Shown here piece by piece: positions 6,985-15,415 of a stretch of DNA of 42,547 nucleotides. This stretch comes from Fimbriimonadaceae bacterium (GTDB lineage Bacteria > Armatimonadota > UBA10988). Numbering within the stretch: the first letter of the stretch is position 1; each line of letters begins with the position of its first letter. The stretch lies in assembly GCA_020850355.1 (NCBI GenBank), contig JADZEX010000074.1, positions 1 through 42,547 on the forward strand. The letters run 5' to 3'. The position numbers and the translations under genes were made by a program. The notes beneath the pieces were generated by a model, which worked only from the letters and a program-made list of their open reading frames with translations, was not told the origin of the DNA and made no database searches.

Positions 6985-9324
6985 ATGCTCACCTCGATGG
7001 CGCTCTGCCTGCTGCTGGCGACGCCCTGGTGGGACGACTTCCCGACCACGGTGCAGACGTCCGACCCGGCGGTGGCCGACGCGGTCGGCGCCAGCAGTGT
7101 GCTCTGCGGGCTGGCCGATGATCCCTGTTGGGGCATTCCCGCGGCGCGGGTGCGCGAACTTTGGCTGGCGCCCCGCCGCGCGGCGCTGGCTGGCCGCGAC
7201 CGCGTGCTGCTGTCGTGGGTCGAGACCTTTGGCACCACGCAAGCCTATGCCGTCGCGTTGCGCCGCGGGCCCGACGGCAAGCTCGTCGGCTCGCCCGGCG
7301 ACCCGACGCTGCCGCCGCCGGTCTACAACCACTGGAGCTGGCAGCTCTACCAACCGGGGCCCGACCTGCTGGTGCGGTGGCTCGGGCTGGGCTCTTACCT
7401 GGACGCCGAGGAGTGGCTCGGGCCCTGGACGCGACACCACCCGCGGTACGGCGTGGCGCCCTTCCGTTACCCGGACGGCCGCCCCGCCAGTGGCCTCTTG
7501 CGGCCCGGCGATCCGTCGTCGCACCGGCTCTACGACGCCGCCTGCGCCAAGGACATTCGCGGTGAGCTGCAGGTCGACTGGCAGATCAACGACGGCGCGC
7601 AGGGCCGCCCGCAGCCCGACCTGGTGGCGGTCACGACCCCGCCGGGCGAGCGGCGCGCCAGCGGCTTCAGTTACGGCAAGGACCCGGCCTGCCCGCACTG
7701 GATCGACTACGCCGCAGCCTCGGCGCGCTACCTGGTGGATGCTGGGATGCGCGGCGTCTGGGCCGACAACTTCAGCGCCTGGGACGGCTTCGGCAACCCG
7801 CCGCTGCGGCACGCCTTCGGCGACTGGGCCGTTGCCGGCTTCCGCGACTGGCTGCGCGCGGCCGGCCAGCCCGTGGTCGCCGATTACGACGTCCGGGCGG
7901 CCCTCCGCCGCCTCTGCCGGGAGCGCTTCGGTGGGGTTGACGAGCAGCTCAACCACCCGGCCTGGCGTGACCCGCGCTGGCTCGACGAGCCACTCTGGCG
8001 CCAGTACCTGTGCTACCAGCAGGCGACCGGCCGGCAAGCCCTGCAACGCTACCACGACGCCCTGCAGGCTGCCGCGCGGGAGCAGGGGATCGACGACTTC
8101 GGGATCCAGGGCAACGACATCCCGATCTACGCCTTCGGGATGCCGCGGCCGAGCGCGCTGGAGATGGTCAGCACCGAGCTCTCGCCCGGCTGGAACCTGC
8201 TGAGCGGCCCGCGTGGTCTCGGGCTGCCGCCGCGCGGGCGGCTGGGGCCGGTGATCCGCCTGGCCCGGGTCCACGCCGCCAGCCGCTTTGTGCATGTCTG
8301 GTACTACCTCGAAGGTCCGGGCGAGCCGTTCCGCGGGGATGCCGCACTCGGCCGGGTGCTTAGTTACGAGTTGCTGGCCAACCACGCGATGATCCAGGCC
8401 TACCCCAGCAACGCGCGGGTGCCGGGCACCAACGCCACCCACGCCGAGGTCAACCGCTGGATCGCCGCGGTCCGCCCAGTCTGGGGCGACCGCCAGCCGC
8501 TGGCACAGATTGGGCTGCTCTACTCGCCCGACAGCCAGTTGGCAGCGATCACGCCGGGCGGCTGCGTCGACTTCGCGGCGCAGCGCCACAGCTTCGACCT
8601 GTTGGGCTGGGGCACACTGCTGAGCGAACGGCAGGCGCAGTACGAGGTGCTGCCCGCGTGGGACCTCACGGCGGCGCGCCTGGCAGGGCTGCAGGTGCTG
8701 CTGCTGCCGTCGGTGGAGTGCCTCGACCCAACGGCGCTGCGCGAGGTGCTCGGCCCCTGGGTCAGCGCCGGCGGGCGACTGGTGGTCAGCGGCCTGTGCG
8801 GCGGTCGGCTGCCGGCCAGCGGAGCGCTGGAGCGCCGCCCCGATGGTTGCCCCGAGCTGACCGCGCTGGCGGCCGCCCCCGGGCGCGGCGCGGTGCTGCG
8901 GCTGCCGGCGCGGGGGTTCGAGTATTACCAAACCGCGCCCGCGGCGCGCCGGCTGGAGCCCTGGCAGCACGACCTGGAGGCGGTGGTGGCAGCGGCTGGA
9001 GAGGTCGCTGCGGGCCTGCCGCGCGAGCTGGAGGTGGTGCTGTACCACTCGCCAAGCCAACCGCGGCTGTTCGTCGAAGTGGCCAACCTGGCCTGGGCCG
9101 GCACGCCCGCAGCCGCACCCGCGCCGCAGACCGTGACCCTGCGGCTGACCGCCCCGGGCCGGGCCGTGGGCGAGCTGCGCGCCCGCCTGCTGTCGCCCAC
9201 CGCCCCCACGGCGGCGCTGCCGGTCCGGCAGGAGGGGGCCGCGCTGCTGGTGGGCCCGCTGACTGTGGAGCAGTACGGTTCGGTGGTGATCGACAACTGG
9301 CGCACCCCGGGAGGGCCGCTGTGA
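6985..9324 (+). CDS. Secreted glycoside-hydrolase-like protein (TIM barrel plus GATase-like domain)
   Basis: The 779-residue protein starts with a short signal peptide (MLTSMALCLLLATPWW). The first 470 residues look like a (beta/alpha)8 glycosidase barrel, with runs such as GMRGVWADNFSAWDGF and YYLEGPGEPFRGD. Around residues 550-620, the segment with LLLPSVECLD, LGPWVSAGGRLVVSG resembles the glutamine-amidotransferase-like domain of GH42-type beta-galactosidases, followed by a beta-rich C-terminus. I do not recognise a defined GH family, and the catalytic acids cannot be assigned with confidence. The ATG at 6985 has GGAG at 6975-6978; a GTG at 6961 is the alternative. Its TGA overlaps the GTG start of the next gene, so the two are probably one operon. 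Confidence 0.75.
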   Translation: MLTSMALCLLLATPWWDDFPTTVQTSDPAVADAVGASSVLCGLADDPCWGIPAARVRELWLAPRRAALAGRDRVLLSWVETFGTTQAYAVALRRGPDGKLVGSPGDPTLPPPVYNHWSWQLYQPGPDLLVRWLGLGSYLDAEEWLGPWTRHHPRYGVAPFRYPDGRPASGLLRPGDPSSHRLYDAACAKDIRGELQVDWQINDGAQGRPQPDLVAVTTPPGERRASGFSYGKDPACPHWIDYAAASARYLVDAGMRGVWADNFSAWDGFGNPPLRHAFGDWAVAGFRDWLRAAGQPVVADYDVRAALRRLCRERFGGVDEQLNHPAWRDPRWLDEPLWRQYLCYQQATGRQALQRYHDALQAAAREQGIDDFGIQGNDIPIYAFGMPRPSALEMVSTELSPGWNLLSGPRGLGLPPRGRLGPVIRLARVHAASRFVHVWYYLEGPGEPFRGDAALGRVLSYELLANHAMIQAYPSNARVPGTNATHAEVNRWIAAVRPVWGDRQPLAQIGLLYSPDSQLAAITPGGCVDFAAQRHSFDLLGWGTLLSERQAQYEVLPAWDLTAARLAGLQVLLLPSVECLDPTALREVLGPWVSAGGRLVVSGLCGGRLPASGALERRPDGCPELTALAAAPGRGAVLRLPARGFEYYQTAPAARRLEPWQHDLEAVVAAAGEVAAGLPRELEVVLYHSPSQPRLFVEVANLAWAGTPAAAPAPQTVTLRLTAPGRAVGELRARLLSPTAPTAALPVRQEGAALLVGPLTVEQYGSVVIDNWRTPGGPL

Positions 9325-10319
9325 GCTTGCCGCGGGTCTTGATCACCGACTTCCTGGCCAGCGAACCGGAGCTGGAGCGGGCTGAGCTGGCCGGTGTGGC
9401 CGAGGTCGAAGTGTGTGCCGCGGGCCACGAGCGGGAGCTGGCGGCGGTGCTGCCGCTGGCCGACGCGCTGATTGTGTGGCACGTGATCCAGATCGGCCCG
9501 GCCAGCATCGCGGCGCTGCCGCGCTGCCGGGTGATCGTGCGGGCGGGAGTTGGCTACGACAATGTCGACGGCGTCGCCGCCGCGGCGCGGGGCATCCCGC
9601 TGGCCAATGTGCCCGACTACGGCACCGAGGACGTCGCCGACCACGCCGTCGCGCTGGCCCTCAGCCTGATCCGCAAAGTGCCACGCGCCGCCGCCGACCT
9701 GGCCGCCGGGCGGTGGGAGTGGCGACAACTCGCCCCGGTGCCGCGGTTGCGGGGGTTGCCGGTGGGCCTGGTCGGCCTCGGCCGCATCGGCACCGCCGCC
9801 GCACTGCGCTTCAAGGCGTTTGGCTGCGATGTCGCGTTCGTCGACCCGTACCGCCCCGACGGCGCCGACAAGGCCCTGGGGCTGCGGCGCTGCGAGACCC
9901 TGGCGGAGTTGCTGGGGAGCAGCCAGATTGTGTCGCTGCACGTGCCGCTAACGGCCGAGACCAGGAGACTGATCGACGCCGCCGCGCTGGCCCAGATGCG
10001 GGACGACGCGGTGCTGGTGAACACCGCGCGGGGTGGGGTGGTCGACACCGCGTCGGTCGCCGCGGCCCTCGCGGCGGGGCGGCTGAGCGGGGTTGGGATC
10101 GATGTCCTGCCCCAGGAGCCGGCCACCGTCGCGGATCCGCTCTATGCCGGCTGGACCGCCGGCGCGGCCTGGCGGGAGCGCGTGATCCTGACCCCCCACG
10201 TGGCCTGGTACAGCGTCGACGGGCTGGCCGAGATGCGGCGCAAGGCCGCCGTCACCGTCCGCCGCGTGCTGCTGGGCCAGCCGGTCCGCAACATCGTCAA
10301 CGGCGTCAGTCCAGGCTGA
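9321..10319 (+). CDS. 2-hydroxyacid dehydrogenase, CtBP-like
   Basis: A second member of the D-2-hydroxyacid dehydrogenase family, 332 residues, with all catalytic positions: Rossmann loop GLVGLGRIGTA (149-159), NTARGGVVD with Arg237, IDVLPQEP with Glu266 and LTPHVAWYS with His293. The tryptophan next to the histidine and the RAGVGYDNVD motif are typical of the C-terminal-binding-protein branch. The GTG start overlaps the stop of the hydrolase-like gene (GTGA), which suggests a role in using a sugar acid released by that protein; this is inference from position only. The last 14 bases overlap the 3' end of the opposing TPR gene. Confidence 0.93.
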   Translation: MSLPRVLITDFLASEPELERAELAGVAEVEVCAAGHERELAAVLPLADALIVWHVIQIGPASIAALPRCRVIVRAGVGYDNVDGVAAAARGIPLANVPDYGTEDVADHAVALALSLIRKVPRAAADLAAGRWEWRQLAPVPRLRGLPVGLVGLGRIGTAAALRFKAFGCDVAFVDPYRPDGADKALGLRRCETLAELLGSSQIVSLHVPLTAETRRLIDAAALAQMRDDAVLVNTARGGVVDTASVAAALAAGRLSGVGIDVLPQEPATVADPLYAGWTAGAAWRERVILTPHVAWYSVDGLAEMRRKAAVTVRRVLLGQPVRNIVNGVSPG

Positions 10320-11070
10320 GGTCGCCCGCCTCCGCCGCGTCGGTGCCAGGTACTGGGATCAGCAGCTCGCCGCGCGCCGTGGCGGCCAGCCAGTCGTCCA
10401 CCAGCCCGAGCCCGGTGTCGCAGGCGCGAGCCGCCTGGTAGACCGCCAGGGCGCCCTCGCGGTCGCCGAGCGCCAGCAGCGCCTGGCCGAGGTGATGGTG
10501 CGCCAGCAGATTGGTCGGGTCGAGCGCGACGGCCTCGGCGGCCAGCTCGCGGGCGCGTTGCCAGGCCCCCAGCCGCAACGCGCTGCGGGCGGCCCGCTCC
10601 AGGTCGATGGCTCCGACCTGCGGCGCGGTGGCGACCGGGATCGGGGCGGCCGGCTCGTCCACCGCGACTGCCGCGGGCACCGGCCTGGCGGGCCCGGCGC
10701 GAAGCAGCTCGTCGACGTGGTCGACCCAGCTCTGGACCAGGCCAAACGGATCACTGCCGGCGGCCGCGGCGGCGAAGGCTGCGCGCGCTTCGTCCAAGCG
10801 GTCCTGCCGGAGCCGCACCTGGCCGAGGTAGAAACAGGCCGGCCCGTGGGTCGGGTCGAGCGCCAGGGCATCGCTGGCAGCGGCTGCCGCGCCGTCCAAG
10901 TCCTCGCGATAGAGCCGCTCGCGGGCCGCCGAGACGTGGGCCCCCAACCGCGGATCGGGGCGGGTCAGGTCGGGCGTGACGACCAGTCCAGCCGCCGGCG
11001 GGCGCGGCGGCGGTTCCAGCAACTCAGCACAAAAGCGGCGCAGCGAGCGCCACCAGGGCTCGGTGGGCAT
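10306..11070 (-). CDS. Tetratricopeptide-repeat protein
   Basis: A 254-residue soluble protein with no signal peptide. After a Pro-rich segment (about 18-45), two helical repeat blocks are visible. The first, about 50-110, contains AASDALALDPTHGPACFYLGQVRLRQDRLDEA. The second, about 165-225, contains ELAAEAVALDPTNLLAHHHLGQALLALGDREGA. These carry the TPR pattern of small and large residues with the A-LDP loop. They are separated by a Pro/Ala-rich linker (about 128-155). Such proteins bind partner proteins; the partner is unknown. The ATG at 11070 is the first Met after a long open upstream frame that lacks repeat homology. It is divergent from the SRPBCC gene and its tail overlaps the preceding gene. 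Confidence 0.8.
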   Translation of the reverse strand: MPTEPWWRSLRRFCAELLEPPPRPPAAGLVVTPDLTRPDPRLGAHVSAARERLYREDLDGAAAAASDALALDPTHGPACFYLGQVRLRQDRLDEARAAFAAAAAGSDPFGLVQSWVDHVDELLRAGPARPVPAAVAVDEPAAPIPVATAPQVGAIDLERAARSALRLGAWQRARELAAEAVALDPTNLLAHHHLGQALLALGDREGALAVYQAARACDTGLGLVDDWLAATARGELLIPVPGTDAAEAGDLSLD

Positions 11071-11145
11071 ACTCCTGAGAGTCCCCGCAGGGCCGCTCTG
11101 TTGCGGCCAGCGGCGCAGCGTGCTAACCTGCCGCCGGAGAGTTCG

Positions 11146-11616
11146 ATGCCCGAGGTCCGCAACCGCACCGTGATCGCCGCGCCGCTGGCGACAGTCTGGC
11201 AGTGCGCCCAGGATGTCGAGGGCCTCGCGCCATTCATCTCCGATGTCGAGAGCATCACCGTTGCCGAGCGCGTCGAGACGGCCGAGGGCCTGGAAACGGT
11301 CACCTCCTGGGTCGGCCTGCTGCCCGAGTTCCGCCGCAAACTGCACTGGACCGAGAAGGACTGGTGGAACACGGCCGCGCGGACCTGCCGGTTCGAGCAG
11401 CTCAAGGGTGACTTCGACGCCTATGGCGGCGACTGGCTGTTCAGCGCCGAGGGCGCCGGCACCGCGGTCGAGCTGATCGTGCGTTACGAGTACGACGTGC
11501 CGCTGATCGGTCCGCTGCTGCGCAAGCTGGTTCTCAAGAAGGTGCAGCAGAGCGTCGACCGCATTCAGGAAGGCCTGCAGCGTCGCGCCAGCGAGGCGGC
11601 CGGTCAGCCCTCGTAG
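11146..11616 (+). CDS. SRPBCC-fold (RatA/COQ10-like, START superfamily) protein
   Basis: The 156-residue protein matches the polyketide-cyclase/ligand-binding SRPBCC fold from end to end: an opening VRNRTVIAAPLATVWQCAQDVEGLAPFISDVESI, a strand-rich middle with WVGLLPEFRRKLHWTEKDWW, and a long C-terminal helix with PLLRKLVLKKVQQSVDRIQEGLQ. Family members bind hydrophobic ligands such as quinones or lipids. The ligand here is unknown. TGCTAACCT at 11120-11128 could be an extended -10 box. The last 13 bases overlap the end of the opposing UroD-like gene. Confidence 0.85.
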   Translation: MPEVRNRTVIAAPLATVWQCAQDVEGLAPFISDVESITVAERVETAEGLETVTSWVGLLPEFRRKLHWTEKDWWNTAARTCRFEQLKGDFDAYGGDWLFSAEGAGTAVELIVRYEYDVPLIGPLLRKLVLKKVQQSVDRIQEGLQRRASEAAGQPS

Positions 11617-12749
11617 CGCCCTTCGTGCTGAATCACGCTCATGATGGCCCGCAGCCCCGAGAGGCGTGAGCCGGGGTTGATGCTCCCTGCGGTGGCGATG
11701 ATCAGCCCGCCGTCGGCGGCACAGCCGGCAATGTCCCGGCGCACCTCCCAGGCGATCTGCTCGTCGGTCCCACGGGCGAAGGTCCAGGGCGCCAACTGGC
11801 CATGGATCACGCACCGCGGCAGCGCTGCGCGAATCTCCTGCACCGTGATGGTCGGGCCGAAGTTGGCGCCGTTCAGGCCAACCTCGTGGAGCAGCGGCAT
11901 GATGTGGCCCATCGCCGAATCCGAATGCTGGTAGCGCGTGTCGTTGGGGCCGGGGGCAAAAGTCTCGAACACCCGGCGCAGGATCGGCTGGCCGAAGAAG
12001 GCGTAGAGGTCGTAGTTCAGCATCGCGCTGTTGTCGTCGGCGAAGCTGAAGCCGCGCCGGTCAGGGGTGCCGCTGACTTCGTAGAACAGCCGGGTCATCG
12101 CGATGATCCGGTCAGCTAGCAGATCGCGGAAGCGCGCCGCCAGCTCCGGGGCGTCGAGGCAAAGGTAGATCAGGTTCTCGACGCCGTAGATGCTCATCGC
12201 CGCGGTGACCGGCCCGCGCAGGTGGCCGCCCAGCCGTGGCCGCCGGCCGTACTGCTCGTGCAGCCGGCGGCACTCGCTCTCCCAGTTGGCGGGGAACAGC
12301 GCGCTGTAGAGGTCGCGACCCTCGACCCGGTCGAGCAGTTGCTCCAGCTCGCGGGGGGTGTGGGCGGCCTCGAGCACCCACGCCGTGCCGCCAACCACGC
12401 GGATCGGCGACTCGAACAGGTCGGTGATCCCGCGTACGCCGGGGAAGTGGCTGTCGGCCGGCGGCCGGTCGTCTTCCGGGAAGATCCGCCGGCCGATCAC
12501 CGCCTCGGCCTTGTCGTTGTAGGCGACCCGCAGCGACTTGTCGACCTGGTACGGGTCGTGGATCTCGGTCGTGCCGTCGTCGGGCTCGGGCAGCCCCAGC
12601 TCGTTCAAGATGCAGGTCGCGGTCGGCCGGATGCCGAGCGGGACCTGCGGCTTGGCCGTCGAGAACGGCTTGCCGTGGCTGGCCGCGTCGTCGGTCCAGA
12701 AGCGCTCCAGATCGACCGGGAAGAGGTGCGTGCTGCGGGGATCACTCAT
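11604..12749 (-). CDS. Uroporphyrinogen decarboxylase-like (URO-D superfamily) protein
   Basis: A 381-residue protein of the UroD/cobalamin-methyltransferase superfamily, recognised from its barrel segments: RIFPEDDRPPADSHFPGVRG, GHLRGPVTAAMSIYGVENLIYLCLDAPELAARFRDLLADRIIAM, FSFADDNSAMLNYDLYAFFGQPILRRVF, HSDSAMGHIMPLLHEVGLNGANFGP and a C-terminal GGLIIATAGSINPGS. True HemE decarboxylases are about 345 residues and start with an RxPVW motif, which is absent. This is more likely one of the UroD-like methyl-transfer or unknown-substrate proteins that are abundant in polysaccharide-using bacteria. The start overlaps the end of the sialidase-like gene by four bases (ATGA), making a two-gene operon. 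Confidence 0.85.
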   Translation of the reverse strand: MSDPRSTHLFPVDLERFWTDDAASHGKPFSTAKPQVPLGIRPTATCILNELGLPEPDDGTTEIHDPYQVDKSLRVAYNDKAEAVIGRRIFPEDDRPPADSHFPGVRGITDLFESPIRVVGGTAWVLEAAHTPRELEQLLDRVEGRDLYSALFPANWESECRRLHEQYGRRPRLGGHLRGPVTAAMSIYGVENLIYLCLDAPELAARFRDLLADRIIAMTRLFYEVSGTPDRRGFSFADDNSAMLNYDLYAFFGQPILRRVFETFAPGPNDTRYQHSDSAMGHIMPLLHEVGLNGANFGPTITVQEIRAALPRCVIHGQLAPWTFARGTDEQIAWEVRRDIAGCAADGGLIIATAGSINPGSRLSGLRAIMSVIQHEGRYEG

Positions 12750-13789
12750 GCGCGGTTCTCATCAGCCCGCGATGATACAACCGATTGGCCGCCGCGGGCC
12801 GGCAACTCGGCCAGCGTGAAGCTGGTCAGCAGGATTTCGGCGGCTCCGCCGCGGTCGCGGTCGTGGACGGCCCAGACGGTCCCCGCGGCGACGCAGGCGT
12901 CGGGGTAGCTGACCGCATCCCGCGGGTCCAGCACCAGCGGCGGCGACCAGCTCGCGCCCTCGTCCTGCGAGCGGCAGGCCACAATCGCCGTGCGGCGCTG
13001 CGAGTCGGGGCTGTTGAGCAGCAACCAGGAGCCATCTGCGAGGCGCCGGATGAAGAAGCGGCTGCCTGGATTGGCGATCCTGGTTGGGCTGGCCGGCGAC
13101 CAGGTGAAGCCACCGTCGGGCGAAGTAGCCTGCCAGATCACGCCGGCACCGGTCCGGATGAACATCCGCAGGCCCCCGTCGGAGATCTCAAGCAGCATGT
13201 TCTCCAGCGCCCAGGGCGGGGCCTGGACCGCGCCGTGGAGCTGCCAGGTCTGGCCCTGGTCGGGCGACAGCGCGGCGCCCTGCAACTGCGTGTCACCGGC
13301 AAACCAGCGCGGCACCGGCTCCAGCGCCAGGGTCACCGGCAGCGCCCAGACCCCGCCCCGCAGGACCGTCGGCTTGTTCATGCGGAGGGCATAGGGGGCC
13401 TCGAAGCCGAGCCGGTGCTCGGCACTCCAGGCCAGCTCGGCGGCGTCCGGGTCGACACAGCGGCGAGCCCAGACGTCGTGCCGGGCGGTCGCCTGATTGC
13501 CACGGTTGTAGATCAGCCAGAGCGTGCCGGTGGGGTCGAGCCAGAGCGTCGGATCGAAGGCCCGCGTGCCGTCCGACCAGGGCGCGGCCAGCACCTCCGG
13601 CGTGGTCCAAGCGGCGGCTGCCTCGTCGCGGTGGCAGAGGTAGACGGTGTTGGCGACGTCTGGCTCGCGGTCGCCGCCGCTGAAGAACGACACGAAGAGC
13701 CGCCCCGCCGCGGTCCGCTCGACGCCGGGGATGCCTGCCCACCGCTGTCCGATTTGGGCCGCCGTGGCGACCACCGCGGGTCCTTCCAT
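12746..13789 (-). CDS. Sialidase-like BNR/Asp-box beta-propeller protein
   Basis: The 347-residue protein is a six-bladed-propeller candidate with three Asp boxes of the form S-x-D-x-G-x-T/S-W: SPDQGQTW, SPDGGFTW and SQDEGASW. Its N-terminal segment IPGVERTAAGRLFVSFFSGGDREPD matches exo-sialidase-like proteins of the BNR-2 group. Sialidases cleave terminal sialic acids, but many propellers of this kind act on other sugars or have no known substrate. No signal peptide is visible at the annotated start, so it may be cytoplasmic. CAGGAG lies six bases before the ATG at 13789. It is the first gene of an operon with the UroD-like gene and diverges from the multicopper oxidase gene. Confidence 0.85.
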   Translation of the reverse strand: MEGPAVVATAAQIGQRWAGIPGVERTAAGRLFVSFFSGGDREPDVANTVYLCHRDEAAAAWTTPEVLAAPWSDGTRAFDPTLWLDPTGTLWLIYNRGNQATARHDVWARRCVDPDAAELAWSAEHRLGFEAPYALRMNKPTVLRGGVWALPVTLALEPVPRWFAGDTQLQGAALSPDQGQTWQLHGAVQAPPWALENMLLEISDGGLRMFIRTGAGVIWQATSPDGGFTWSPASPTRIANPGSRFFIRRLADGSWLLLNSPDSQRRTAIVACRSQDEGASWSPPLVLDPRDAVSYPDACVAAGTVWAVHDRDRGGAAEILLTSFTLAELPARGGQSVVSSRADENRA

Positions 13790-13891
13790 GCCAACTCCTG
13801 GCGACCGTCAGTTCGCCGCCAGCCGGCCCGATCCTCGGCACGGCCCCGGCGACCGGCAGACAATAGAGGAGCCTTCGGTCATTATTAGCAC

Positions 13892-15367
13892 ATGGGAACT
13901 GCCAAAGAACAGCAAGGTGCCTGCGACCGCCCACCTTCGCGGCGGGACTTCTTGCGGCTGGGGAGTGGGCTGGCGGTCGCCGGGGCGGCTGGCCTGGTCG
14001 GTTGCGGCGGCGGCGGCGGCGGTGGTGGGGGTGGCGGCGGGGGCACGCCCGGCAACTACACGCTACGGGCGCAGTACGGCGAGCTGATGGTGGGCGACCA
14101 GATGCTGCTGCTGCCGCACTACGGGAGCCTGCCCGGTCCGGTGGTCCGCACGCGGCCCGGGGCGACGCTGCGGATCACCGTGCAGAACGACTTGCCGAGC
14201 CACCTCGGCGAGGACGACGAGCCGATGGCGATGCGCCGCTCGGGCGGGCGACACACCACCACGCTGGCGACCACCAACCTCCACACCCACGGCCTGGAGG
14301 TCTCACCGACCGGCCAGGCCGACAACGTCTTCGTGCATGTCGAGCCGGGCCAGACCTTCGAGCACGTCTATCAACTACCGGGCGATCATCCCAGCGGCAC
14401 GTTCCTGTACCACCCGCATGTTCACGGATCGACGGCGCAGCAGATCATGGCCGGCATGGGCGGAGCGCTGCTGGTGGAGGGCGGGCTGGACGAAGTGCCC
14501 GAGATCCGGGCCGCCCAAGACCAGGTCCTGTTGGTCAACGAGCTGCGACTGACGGCCGAGGGCCACCTCGCCAGCTTCCTGGACGGCTGGGCCCGGCGCA
14601 ACGCGCTGACGCTGCGGACGGTCAATGGCGAACTGCGGCCAAACTACCGCTGCAGCCCGGGTGAGCTGCTGCGGCTGCGGCTGATCAACCTCTCGGTGCA
14701 GGACTACCTGCGCCTCTCGCTGGGCGGTGATCCCTTCTACCTGCTGGCCCGTGACGCCCACAACCTGGCGGCCCCGCGGCCCCAGAGCGAGCTGCTGCTG
14801 ACTCCCGGCCAGCGCGCCGACGTGCTGGTGCGGTTCAACAGCCCCGGCATCTACCCGCTGAGCGCCGAACCCTACGACCTGGGGTACGGTGGGCTGCTGA
14901 CCTCGACGCTGCTGGCGACCTTCGAGGCAGCCGGGCCGCGCCGGCCGATGCCGCTGCCGAGCAGCCTGCCCCAGGAGTCGCGCCGACGACCGCTGGCCGG
15001 TCGCCCGGTTGCTGCGCGCCGCGAGGTGGTCTTCGGGATCGGCTCCGGAGGGTACGTGATCAACGGGCAGTTCTTCTCCGAGTCGCGGGTCGACTTCGAG
15101 ATCGGCCGCGGCAATGTCGAGGAGTGGACGCTGAGCAATCTGACCGGCGAGGACCACCCGTTCCACATCCATGTCAACCCGTTCGAGGTCTTCGAGATCA
15201 ACGGCGCGGCGGTCGAGCCGTACTATGTGGACACGGTGAACGTCCCGCGTGGCGGCTCGGTGCGCTTCCGCTCCGAGTTCCTCGACTTTACCGGCAAGTA
15301 CCTGCACCACTGCCACAACGCCTTTCACAGCGACATGGGCATGGCCTCGCTGGTGCGAGTCACCTGA
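13892..15367 (+). CDS. Multicopper oxidase, Tat-exported lipoprotein
   Basis: Multicopper oxidases couple one-electron oxidation of a substrate (metal ion or phenol) to reduction of oxygen to water. All four copper motifs are present: NLHTHGLEV, YHPHVHGST, HPFHIHVNPFE and HHCHNAFHSDMGM, the last with an axial Met for the type-1 copper. The N-terminus has a twin-arginine signal SRRDFLRLG (Arg17-Arg18) and a lipobox LVGC (Cys38). Directly after the lipidated cysteine comes a run of 13 glycines and then the first cupredoxin domain. At 491 residues it is a three-domain, CueO/CotA-size enzyme. The ATG at 13892 lacks a strong ribosome site (GAGGAG is about 16 bases away). The substrate cannot be told from sequence. 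Confidence 0.95.
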   Translation: MGTAKEQQGACDRPPSRRDFLRLGSGLAVAGAAGLVGCGGGGGGGGGGGGGTPGNYTLRAQYGELMVGDQMLLLPHYGSLPGPVVRTRPGATLRITVQNDLPSHLGEDDEPMAMRRSGGRHTTTLATTNLHTHGLEVSPTGQADNVFVHVEPGQTFEHVYQLPGDHPSGTFLYHPHVHGSTAQQIMAGMGGALLVEGGLDEVPEIRAAQDQVLLVNELRLTAEGHLASFLDGWARRNALTLRTVNGELRPNYRCSPGELLRLRLINLSVQDYLRLSLGGDPFYLLARDAHNLAAPRPQSELLLTPGQRADVLVRFNSPGIYPLSAEPYDLGYGGLLTSTLLATFEAAGPRRPMPLPSSLPQESRRRPLAGRPVAARREVVFGIGSGGYVINGQFFSESRVDFEIGRGNVEEWTLSNLTGEDHPFHIHVNPFEVFEINGAAVEPYYVDTVNVPRGGSVRFRSEFLDFTGKYLHHCHNAFHSDMGMASLVRVT

Positions 15368-15388
15368 CCCGCGCACCGCGCCGCGGTG

Positions 15389-15394
15389 TATCAT
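15389..15394 (+). promoter_or_regulatory. Candidate -10 box (TATCAT) before corA
   Basis: GTG-TATCAT-GGCGG sits 22 bases before the chosen corA start, in the 48-base gap after the multicopper oxidase. No clear -35 box is visible. The same TATCAT with similar flanks precedes purF and murD. Confidence 0.35.
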
Positions 15395-15415
15395 GGCGGC
15401 GATGGGAGCGGCCCG

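Noticed and set aside
6748-9060. A 770-codon minus-strand frame opposite the hydrolase-like gene.
   Set aside because: It mirrors a gene with a signal peptide and domain patterns, and is rich in Arg, Ala and Gly without conserved segments.
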